Assembly (NCBI GenBank): GCA_017408305.1
Contig: JAFQUU010000012.1
Location: forward strand, 1-5,650
Length of the DNA stretch: 5,650 nucleotides
Source: Clostridia bacterium
Lineage (GTDB): Bacteria; Bacillota; Clostridia; Christensenellales; UBA1242
Reading direction: 5' to 3'
The notes beneath the pieces were generated by a model, which saw nothing but the letters and a program-made list of their open reading frames with translations, ran no database searches and had not been told where the DNA came from. This document shows, piece after piece, positions 1-4,710 of this stretch. A program made the translations under genes and the position numbers. Positions within the stretch are counted from its first letter, which is position 1. Each line of letters starts with the position of its first letter.

Positions 1-180
1 GTGCCAGGGGTAATCACGGCAGAATCACTTCTTGAAGAAAGTTTTACGGGCGAAAACCTAGAATATCCACAGTACACACGCCCAAGGGTATTTAGGGGGC
101 TTGAGGTGCCAGAAGTGCTTTTGTCTGGCAATCATGCAGAGATAAAAAAATGGCGAGAAAGCCACAGCAAAAAAATTTAA
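1..180 (+). CDS. trmD: tRNA (guanine37-N1)-methyltransferase TrmD, C-terminal fragment (5' end outside window)
   Basis: Frame 1 is open from the first base to the TAA at 178-180 and gives 59 residues. TrmD uses S-adenosylmethionine to methylate G37 next to the anticodon of tRNAs, which prevents +1 frameshifting; it is a cytosolic trefoil-knot (SPOUT) dimer. The fragment covers the end of the catalytic domain and the start of the tRNA-binding C-terminal domain. Recognisable family motifs are LEYPQYTRP (residues 20-28), [13 protein letters not shown] (36-48) and KWR (50-52). The first codon GTG is internal Val, not a start. The protein stops only 7 residues after the WR motif, whereas most TrmD proteins continue for tens of residues with a helix carrying a RPDL-like motif, so this C-terminus is unusually short. 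The residue before Ser-Phe, normally Asp (Asp169 in E. coli/Haemophilus), reads Glu13 here. rbgA follows after 15 nt, so the two are probably cotranscribed. Identity is certain; the short tail needs checking. Confidence 0.96.
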   Translation: MPGVITAESLLEESFTGENLEYPQYTRPRVFRGLEVPEVLLSGNHAEIKKWRESHSKKI

Positions 181-186
181 GGGAGG
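181..186 (+). promoter_or_regulatory. Shine-Dalgarno site of rbgA
   Basis: GGGAGG lies directly after the trmD stop codon and 9 nt before the ATG at 196. It fixes the rbgA start and shows that this organism uses ordinary SD-led initiation, in contrast to rluB and pta in the same window. Confidence 0.85.
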
Positions 187-195
187 AAAAGGCAT

Positions 196-1053
196 ATGGT
201 AATAAATTGGTTTCCAGGGCATATGACAAAAGCACTTCGCACAATGCAAAAGGAAATAAAAAACATTGATTGCGTGGTGTATGTTGTTGATGCAAGGGCA
301 CCGTTTGCGTGCCTAAATCCAGAATTTGACAAACTGATTGCTGGCAAGGCAACACTGGTTGCAGTGAACAAGATTGACCTTTGCGATAAGCAAAAACTTT
401 TGCCTGTGCTTCCAAAACTTAAAAACCATTTTGGCGAAAATGCTGATATTATCACCCTTGACAGCACAACAAGTGGCTCAGGCAAAAAGATTTTTGAAAA
501 GATTGAAAATCTTTGCAAGGATAAAATTCAAAAAAATCGATTAAAAGGCATTAACACATTTATTAGGGCAATGGTGATTGGTGTGCCAAATTGTGGCAAA
601 AGCACACTTATCAACAACCTTTGTGGCAAGGCAAAAACGATTACTGGTGATAAGGCAGGCGTAACAAGGGGCAAACAGTGGGTGACAGTTTCAAAAAATG
701 TGCAAATTATGGACACACCTGGCACGCTTTATCCAAACTTGGGCAATGAAAAAACAGCAAAGTATTTGGCGTATATCGGCAGTATAAAAAATGAGGTGCT
801 TGATTTTTCGGAACTTGCACTTGAGTTTGTGCGTGATATTTCTTCTCAGTATCCTGAGGCCCTGCCAAATAGGTATGGAATAGAAGAAGTGCCGGAGGGG
901 CTTGACAATTTTGAAATTGCTGGCGTTCTTGAACAAATTGCAGAGAACAGGCATTTTGTAACCAAGGGTGGCGAAGTTGACTATGAACGTGTTGCACTAA
1001 CGGTGCTTGATGACTTTAAAAAAGCCCGCCTTGGCAAAATTACACTTTTATAG
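196..1053 (+). CDS. rbgA: Ribosome biogenesis GTPase RbgA (YlqF)
   Basis: This 285-residue protein matches the circularly permuted GTPase RbgA/YlqF in length (B. subtilis 282) and layout. RbgA binds a late 50S precursor in the cytosol and promotes its maturation using GTP hydrolysis. The N-terminus WFPGHMTKA (5-13) carries the histidine (His9) that is catalytic in B. subtilis RbgA. Motifs appear in permuted order: DARAP 32-36, G4 NKID 58-61, G5 region around 88-91, G1/P-loop GVPNCGKST 129-137, G2 Thr157 in GVTRG, G3 DTPG 173-176. The C-terminal helical RNA-binding domain (about 185-285) includes YPEALPNRYGIEEVP (219-233). The start is set by an SD at 181-186 and by the conserved N-terminus. 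The gene sits 15 nt after trmD, as in Bacillota operons, but rplS, which usually lies between them, is absent. A terminator at 1205-1235 probably ends the transcript. No key residue is missing. Confidence 0.96.
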   Translation: MVINWFPGHMTKALRTMQKEIKNIDCVVYVVDARAPFACLNPEFDKLIAGKATLVAVNKIDLCDKQKLLPVLPKLKNHFGENADIITLDSTTSGSGKKIFEKIENLCKDKIQKNRLKGINTFIRAMVIGVPNCGKSTLINNLCGKAKTITGDKAGVTRGKQWVTVSKNVQIMDTPGTLYPNLGNEKTAKYLAYIGSIKNEVLDFSELALEFVRDISSQYPEALPNRYGIEEVPEGLDNFEIAGVLEQIAENRHFVTKGGEVDYERVALTVLDDFKKARLGKITLL

Positions 1054-1057
1054 TTTC

Positions 1058-1182
1058 AGACAGCCGAAAAACCTCGCCATGCTGCGTTAACTGTAAAAGT
1101 CCCCAAAACAGTCATTTAGGTTCACTAAACTCCTGCTTTGTGGCCTTTTCCGAGCCTTGCCTTGCTGGTTTTTGGGCAGTCT
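1058..1182. repeat. 125-bp inverted-repeat-bounded intergenic element (possible MITE-like repeat or structured RNA)
   Basis: The left arm 1058-1073 (AGACAGCCGAAAAACC) and right arm 1167-1182 (GGTTTTTGGGCAGTCT) are complementary at 14 of 16 positions. Inside, CCTCGCCATGCTG (1072-1084) and CCTTGCCTTGCTG (1155-1167) are direct repeats matching at 11 of 13. Two small hairpins lie between them: ACTGT 1090-1094 with ACAGT 1108-1112, and TTTAG 1115-1119 with CTAAA 1125-1129. The stretch is visibly richer in G+C than the flanking genes and encodes no conventional protein. It lies 4 nt after the rbgA stop and before the rbgA terminator. Bounded, structured and compositionally distinct DNA of this size fits a small non-autonomous repeat or a structured RNA element. 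I see no target-site duplication and no second copy in this window, so repeat status is an inference. Confidence 0.5.
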
Positions 1183-1204
1183 AATGATACAGGTGTTAAA
1201 TTAT

Positions 1205-1235
1205 AAACAGGCCGTTGCCTGTTTTTTTGTTTTTG
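1205..1235 (+). terminator. Rho-independent terminator after rbgA
   Basis: An 8-bp perfect stem AAACAGGC (1205-1212) / GCCTGTTT (1217-1224) has a CGTT tetraloop. It is followed by a T-tract that runs from the stem to 1228 and, after one G, continues with more Ts. It would end the trmD-rbgA transcript before the rluB promoter. Confidence 0.9.
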
Positions 1236-1250
1236 TAGCAAAGTTTTTTC

Positions 1251-1279
1251 TTGAAATATAGGCAAAAGTATGTTATAAT
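1251..1279 (+). promoter_or_regulatory. Sigma-A-type promoter of rluB, extended -10, start of transcription at or next to the ATG
   Basis: The -35 box is TTGAAA (1251-1256), the spacer is 17 bp, and the -10 box is TATAAT (1274-1279), preceded by TG at 1271-1272 (extended -10). Transcription should begin about 7 nt downstream of the -10 box, which is position 1286, the A of the rluB start codon. The region between -10 and ATG is six bases of A/T with no SD. This predicts a leaderless rluB-plsC mRNA. Confidence 0.85.
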
Positions 1280-1285
1280 ATATTT

Positions 1286-2038
1286 ATGAGATTAAATAAA
1301 TTTTTGGCAACTTGTGGGGTTGCCTCAAGAAGAAAATGTGATGAAATTATCGCAAGTGGAAAGGTAAGCATCAATGGAAAGGCCGTAACAGAACTTGGGC
1401 TTGTGATAAACGAGAAAAAAGACAAGGTTGAGTACGAGGGAAAAATCCTTTCACTTCCAAAAGACTTTGTGTATATAAAATTAAATAAGCCAAAGGGCTT
1501 TATGTGCACTCAAAGTGATGACAGGCAAAGAAAAACAATTTTTGACCTTGTAAAAATTCCAAACGTTAGGCTTTTTAATGTTGGCAGGCTTGATTATGAC
1601 ACCGAAGGGCTAATTCTTCTAACCAATGATGGGGATTTTGCTGAAAAACTGATACACCCATCTTTTGAGATTGAAAAAGAATATTACTGCACAATCGAGG
1701 GGGAAATTAAGGAAAGTGAACTTGCAGTACTTAGAAAAGGCGTTGTAATAAATGGCGAAAGATTGCCAGGTGCAAGGGTAAAGGTTTTAAGTGTGGGCGA
1801 GGAACCTTCATCTAAACGCCATAAGGACGGAAAGACAAGAAAACGCACCAAACTTTCTGTTACAATCACGCAGGGGCTTAACAGGCAAATAAGGCGTAGT
1901 TTTGAGGCAATTGGCAAAGACATTATTCTTTTAAAACGCGTAAGGATTGGTGACATCAAACTTGGGGGCTTAAGTCGTGGACAGTTTAAAGAACTTACTG
2001 AAAAGGAGAAGTTATGTATAAATTCTTATATTATCTAA
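1286..2038 (+). CDS. rluB: 23S rRNA pseudouridine synthase, RluB/RsuA family
   Basis: This 250-residue protein isomerises a specific uridine of rRNA to pseudouridine. An N-terminal S4 RNA-binding domain spans about 1-60 (MRLNKFLATCGVASRRKCDE, then GKVSINGKAV). The catalytic domain follows, with the signature GRLDYDTEGLILLTNDG at 100-116, where Asp103 is the expected nucleophile, and the family motif QGLNRQIRRSFEAIG at 196-210. The length is typical, and RluB (large subunit, PTC region) is favoured over RsuA from Bacillota context and sequence feel; the exact target uridine cannot be read from sequence. A basic Lys/Arg-rich insert (about 177-189) interrupts the last sheet. The ATG at 1286 is supported by the conserved N-terminus, although it has no SD and sits about 6 nt after a -10 box. 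The last 25 bp overlap plsC, implying translational coupling. Confidence 0.93.
   Translation: MRLNKFLATCGVASRRKCDEIIASGKVSINGKAVTELGLVINEKKDKVEYEGKILSLPKDFVYIKLNKPKGFMCTQSDDRQRKTIFDLVKIPNVRLFNVGRLDYDTEGLILLTNDGDFAEKLIHPSFEIEKEYYCTIEGEIKESELAVLRKGVVINGERLPGARVKVLSVGEEPSSKRHKDGKTRKRTKLSVTITQGLNRQIRRSFEAIGKDIILLKRVRIGDIKLGGLSRGQFKELTEKEKLCINSYII
2004..2008 (+). promoter_or_regulatory. Shine-Dalgarno site of plsC, inside rluB
   Basis: AGGAG within AAAAGGAGAA lies 5 nt before the ATG at 2014 and inside the rluB coding region. It decides the plsC start and places it 25 bp inside the rluB reading frame. Confidence 0.85.
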
Positions 2039-2601
2039 CTTTTTTGTTTTGGAGGATTGTTTATCCTTGTAAGATTGTAAACAAAAAGCGTTGGGAGTGG
2101 AAGACTCCGATGGTTGTGGTGTCAAACCACCTTTCAAACCTAGACCCAATTTATATCAATGCATATATTTCAGAGCCTAAAAAATTTTTGGCGAAAAAAG
2201 AACTTTTTAAAAACAAGTTTGTTGGCAAAATCTTAAAAGTTGCAGGGGGCATTCCTATTGACAGGGGGCAAATTGATTTGTCGGCAATCAAGGCAAGTCT
2301 TGCAGCACTTAAAAATGGGCAAAAACTTGTAATTTTTCCTGAAGGCACAAGAAATAAGGAAGGAGAGGACCTTCAAGAACTTAAAAATGGTGCAGCAATG
2401 CTTGCAATCAAGGCAAAAGTGCCTGTTCTTCCACTTCACATTGAAAAGCGTGGAAAAGCTTTTAGAAGGAACAAAGTTTTTATCGGTCAGCCTTTTTCAC
2501 TAGAAGAATTTCATGGGCAAAGGCTTGATACGCAAACTCTGGCAAAGGCAGGCAAAATTATTGAACAAAAACTTTTAGATTTAAAACAAAATCACGAGTA
2601 G
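2014..2601 (+). CDS. plsC: 1-acyl-sn-glycerol-3-phosphate acyltransferase (PlsC family)
   Basis: This 195-residue protein transfers an acyl group to lysophosphatidic acid to make phosphatidic acid at the inner face of the membrane. The four family motifs appear in order: block I NHLSNLD with the catalytic H39-x4-D44; block II GGIPIDRG (78-85), with the preceding KKELF (61-65); block III FPEGTR (108-113), which binds the glycerol phosphate; block IV VPVLPLHI (136-143). Residues 1-20 are hydrophobic and aromatic and probably form the membrane-associating helix. The length fits short bacterial PlsC proteins (around 190-250). Its start overlaps rluB by 25 bp with a good SD, so the two form an operon; in other Bacillota plsC often lies near rluB and cmk, and cmk is absent here. 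Its 3' end overlaps the convergent ylbJ-like gene by 21 bp. Acyl donor (acyl-ACP or acyl-CoA) cannot be told from sequence. Confidence 0.94.
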   Translation: MYKFLYYLTFLFWRIVYPCKIVNKKRWEWKTPMVVVSNHLSNLDPIYINAYISEPKKFLAKKELFKNKFVGKILKVAGGIPIDRGQIDLSAIKASLAALKNGQKLVIFPEGTRNKEGEDLQELKNGAAMLAIKAKVPVLPLHIEKRGKAFRRNKVFIGQPFSLEEFHGQRLDTQTLAKAGKIIEQKLLDLKQNHE

Positions 2602-3540
2602 ACTGCAAATTACGCAAGCAAAAATTGTTTGCGTAATTTTTTGTAAAATAAAAAACTTAAAACTTATGCCAATTTTTTGTAGGAATGCAAACGCTTGAAG
2701 CATTGTTGCAATGCCCCCAAATGTGATTATGCCTGTGCAAATCACAGCAATTACATCTAGGGGAATATTAAGAGTTGAGATGTCTAGACACCCGTGTGTC
2801 ATTTCAACAATGCCATTAAGAATTCCAACCAAAAAATTTTGGTCTACGCCAAAAAGCCCTGAAAAGATGCTTGCTATAAATTCAAAAATTTGGATTTGGT
2901 TTAAAAGTTCAATGACAACAAAAAACACTGACACAAATCCACCAATTAACAGGATTGACAAAATGCTGTCTGTCATGCTTGAGGCAAGCGAAAACTTTGG
3001 TTTTGTTTCAAGTTTATAACTATTTGGGATTTGACTTGACACCTTATAGTTTCTATACAAAATGCCATTTAAGATTGCCGAAAAAATGTGTGAAAAAAGC
3101 ATAATTAGTCCCAGTGTTCTGGAGCAAAGCATACTGATGCCAACAGAACCATATATAAACATTGGGCCACTGTTTGAAGTGAAAGTGCACATTTTTATTG
3201 CATCGTTTTTGGTTATGTGGCCAGAAGAATATAGGTCTGACACAACCTTTGCACCAACGGGATAGCCACTTAAGATTGACACCATAAACGCATAGGCAGA
3301 AATTGGTGGTGCATTAAAGAGTTTTTTTGTAAATGTTATTTTGCTGGACAAAACGCTTAAGATGTCAAGGTCGGTTAAAAGTTTTGTGAAAAAAATCAGT
3401 GGAAAAAGTGTTGGCAATAAAATTTTTGCCCAAGTTTCCAGCCCCAAAGAAAATGCCGAAATATATCTTTGTGGGGAGGTGATTATGGCCAAAATAATGA
3501 TAAATATTAGGATTGTTATAAAAAAATAAGTTTTTCTCAT
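2581..3540 (-). CDS. ylbJ: YlbJ-like sporulation/transport integral membrane protein (Gate domain)
   Basis: This 319-residue polytopic membrane protein has about eight to nine hydrophobic segments (roughly 5-22, 37-56, 82-102, 120-138, 143-162, 190-213, 225-245, 262-285, 301-319). The motifs SGYPVGAK (91-98) and FTSNSGPMFIYGSVG (120-134) are the two half-repeat signatures of the YlbJ/nucleoside-recognition 'Gate' family. In B. subtilis, YlbJ is a sporulation membrane protein; its transported substrate is not established. At 319 residues it is shorter than B. subtilis YlbJ (about 400). It diverges from pta, the arrangement known in Clostridium genomes, which supports the assignment. The start ATG at 3540-3538 gives a normal membrane-protein N-terminus but has no SD; a TATAAT at 3565-3560 on this strand could drive a short-leader transcript. 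The last 12-13 codons overlap plsC and its terminator. No good terminator for this gene is visible. Presence of ylbJ alone does not prove sporulation. Confidence 0.82.
   Translation of the reverse strand: MRKTYFFITILIFIIILAIITSPQRYISAFSLGLETWAKILLPTLFPLIFFTKLLTDLDILSVLSSKITFTKKLFNAPPISAYAFMVSILSGYPVGAKVVSDLYSSGHITKNDAIKMCTFTSNSGPMFIYGSVGISMLCSRTLGLIMLFSHIFSAILNGILYRNYKVSSQIPNSYKLETKPKFSLASSMTDSILSILLIGGFVSVFFVVIELLNQIQIFEFIASIFSGLFGVDQNFLVGILNGIVEMTHGCLDISTLNIPLDVIAVICTGIITFGGIATMLQAFAFLQKIGISFKFFILQKITQTIFACVICSLLVILF
2607..2642 (+). terminator. Rho-independent terminator of rluB-plsC, embedded in the opposing gene
   Basis: Perfect 11-bp arms AAATTACGCAA (2607-2617) and TTGCGTAATTT (2629-2639) extend inward by one G-U and three Watson-Crick pairs to a 15-bp stem with an AAA loop. 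A T-tract runs to 2642. The whole structure starts 5 nt after the plsC stop and lies inside the C-terminal codons of the minus-strand gene. There is no matching T-tract for the minus direction, so it should act on the plus strand only. Confidence 0.88.
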
Positions 3541-3547
3541 TAAAAAA

Positions 3548-3576
3548 TTGACTTTACAAATTATATTCTTTATAAT
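3548..3576 (+). promoter_or_regulatory. Sigma-A-type promoter of pta
   Basis: TTGACT (3548-3553), a 17-bp spacer and TATAAT (3571-3576) form a near-consensus promoter. The expected start of transcription is around 3583, three bases before the pta ATG at 3586, so the mRNA would be leaderless or nearly so. The -35 box is only 7 bp from the start codon of the divergent ylbJ-like gene. Confidence 0.85.
3560..3565 (-). promoter_or_regulatory. Candidate -10 box for the ylbJ-like gene
   Basis: Read on the minus strand, 3565-3560 is TATAAT, 19 nt upstream of the ylbJ-like ATG. Expected transcription start is near 3553, giving a leader of about 13 nt without SD. No good -35 hexamer is found at 16-18 bp, so this is weaker than the other promoters. 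It lies inside the -35/-10 spacer of the pta promoter. Confidence 0.45.
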
Positions 3577-3585
3577 TTAAGTATT

Positions 3586-4578
3586 ATGAATTTTAAGAAA
3601 CAAATTTTTTCAATGGCACGCCAAGATGTGAAAACTTTGGTGTTCCCAGAGGCAAATTTTTCTGACAAAATTATGAGTGCTGTGAAAATCATCACACAAA
3701 AAGGCCTTGCAAAAGTGATTTTGATTGGTGATCAGAGTTCTCTTTTTGTTAAATATTCAAGTTTGGAAAGTTCTTTTCTTAAAATTGTAAACCCTGCAAC
3801 AAGTGAACTTGGGTCAGAGGTTGCTGAAAAAATTTATGAGGTAAGAAAGCATAAGGGGTTGACAACTGAAGATGCCAAAACCCTTGCTTTAGACCCTTAC
3901 TATTTTGCTGCTGCTCTTGTACTTTTAGATTACGCCGATGGAATGGTTTCAGGTAGCGAAAGCATAACTTCAAAAACATATCGCCCAGCACTTGAACTTA
4001 TAAAAGGCAAAACCAATGAAAGTCTTCTTTCAAGTGCAATGATTTTCATCGGCAAAAATCCACTTGTTAAAAATCGCCCTATTCTTGTGTCAGACTGTGC
4101 ACTTGTACGCCAGCCAACAGGTGGCCAACTTGTTGACATTGCCAAAAAGGGTGTGGACCTATGGAAAACACTTTTCTTTGAAGAACCAAGGGTTGCGTTT
4201 TTGTCTTATTCCACAAATGGCAGTGCAGAGGGTGACAGCGTTGTGAAGATGCGAAACGCCTGTAAACTTTTTCAAGTTGAATGCCCAGATGTTATTAGCG
4301 AGGGCGAAATTCAACTTGATGTTGCATTAAGCCCCAAAGTGCAAGCAAAAAAATTTCCTGAAAGCAAAATCAAGGGTGATGCAAACATTTTGATTGTGCC
4401 AGACATTGACAGTGGCAATATCCTTGCAAAGTCAATGCAAACAGTTGGTGGGCTTTTGTCTATTGGGCCAATAAGCCTTGGTTTTAAAAAACCTATTAGC
4501 GATGTCAGCCGTAGTGCAAGTGTTGAAGAAATTGTGCTTATTTCAGCACTGACAGCAATCCAAGCACAAGTGGAATAG
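3586..4578 (+). CDS. pta: Phosphate acetyltransferase (phosphotransacetylase)
   Basis: This 330-residue protein matches the short, single-domain Pta type (Methanosarcina thermophila, 333). It interconverts acetyl-CoA plus phosphate with acetyl phosphate plus CoA in the cytosol, normally feeding acetate kinase for ATP. Visible motifs are RKHKG (87-91, Arg87), DGMVSGSESITSKTYRPAL (118-136, with Arg133 of the substrate site), SYSTNGSA (207-214), GEIQLDVAL (240-248), ANILIVPDIDSGN (266-278) and SIGPISLGFKKPISDVSRSASVEEI (292-316). Ser308-Arg309 match the active-site pair Ser309-Arg310 of the archaeal enzyme. The next catalytic position, Asp316 there, is Glu315 here, and the usual Arg-Gly-Cys reads Arg-Ser-Ala. 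Phosphate butyryltransferase is a less likely alternative. The ATG at 3586 fits the family N-terminus but has no SD and follows a -10 box by 9 nt. ackA is not adjacent. No convincing terminator follows before the rpmF promoter. Confidence 0.92.
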   Translation: MNFKKQIFSMARQDVKTLVFPEANFSDKIMSAVKIITQKGLAKVILIGDQSSLFVKYSSLESSFLKIVNPATSELGSEVAEKIYEVRKHKGLTTEDAKTLALDPYYFAAALVLLDYADGMVSGSESITSKTYRPALELIKGKTNESLLSSAMIFIGKNPLVKNRPILVSDCALVRQPTGGQLVDIAKKGVDLWKTLFFEEPRVAFLSYSTNGSAEGDSVVKMRNACKLFQVECPDVISEGEIQLDVALSPKVQAKKFPESKIKGDANILIVPDIDSGNILAKSMQTVGGLLSIGPISLGFKKPISDVSRSASVEEIVLISALTAIQAQVE

Positions 4579-4613
4579 CATTTTAAAAACAAGATTTTTG
4601 ATACCACAAAAAC

Positions 4614-4634
4614 TTTATTTACACGATAAATAAA
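4614..4634. repeat. 8-bp A/T palindrome upstream of the rpmF promoter (possible operator or UP-like element)
   Basis: TTTATTTA (4614-4621) and TAAATAAA (4627-4634) are perfect inverted arms around CACGA and end 7 bp before the rpmF -35 box. A second inverted pair, CGATAAA (4624-4630) and TTTATCG (4657-4663), brackets the -35 box with centres about 33 bp apart. In this A+T-rich background such pairs can arise by chance, and no known operator consensus is matched. Confidence 0.3.
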
Positions 4635-4641
4635 AAAAGCC

Positions 4642-4670
4642 TTGACAAATTAAGACTTTATCGGTATAAT
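4642..4670 (+). promoter_or_regulatory. Consensus sigma-A-type promoter of rpmF
   Basis: TTGACA (4642-4647), a 17-bp spacer and TATAAT (4665-4670) form a perfect consensus. Transcription is expected to start near 4677, giving a leader of about 34 nt that contains the SD. A strong dedicated promoter suits an abundant ribosomal protein and implies rpmF is expressed independently of pta. Confidence 0.92.
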
Positions 4671-4699
4671 GGCATAGTAAAATTTTGTTAAATGAATTT

Positions 4700-4705
4700 A
4701 GGAGG
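4700..4705 (+). promoter_or_regulatory. Shine-Dalgarno site of rpmF
   Basis: AGGAGG sits 5 nt before the ATG at 4711 and is a perfect anti-SD complement. It selects this ATG over the upstream ATG at 4692 in another frame. Confidence 0.92.
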
Positions 4706-4710
4706 AAGAA

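Noticed and set aside
165..195. Frameshift at the A-run as the cause of the short TrmD
   Set aside because: Inserting or deleting one base gives [11 protein letters not shown] or [10 protein letters not shown], neither of which resembles a TrmD tail, and the second stops at once. Not excluded without reads.
92..415. A 107-codon minus-strand open frame opposite trmD/rbgA
   Set aside because: Antisense to two certain genes, no SD and no family signature.
177..518. A 113-codon minus-strand open frame opposite rbgA
   Set aside because: It lies antisense to conserved rbgA codons, its protein has no recognisable motif, and it is a frame shadow.
1054..1285. A riboswitch or T-box controlling rluB
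   Set aside because: The rluB promoter lies downstream of the structured region and starts at the ATG, so the structure is not in the rluB leader; no T-box or known aptamer core was seen.
4579..4640. Terminator after pta (AAAAACAAGATTTTT or the A/T palindrome)
   Set aside because: Both structures are A/T-only and weak, and no T-tract follows on the plus strand.
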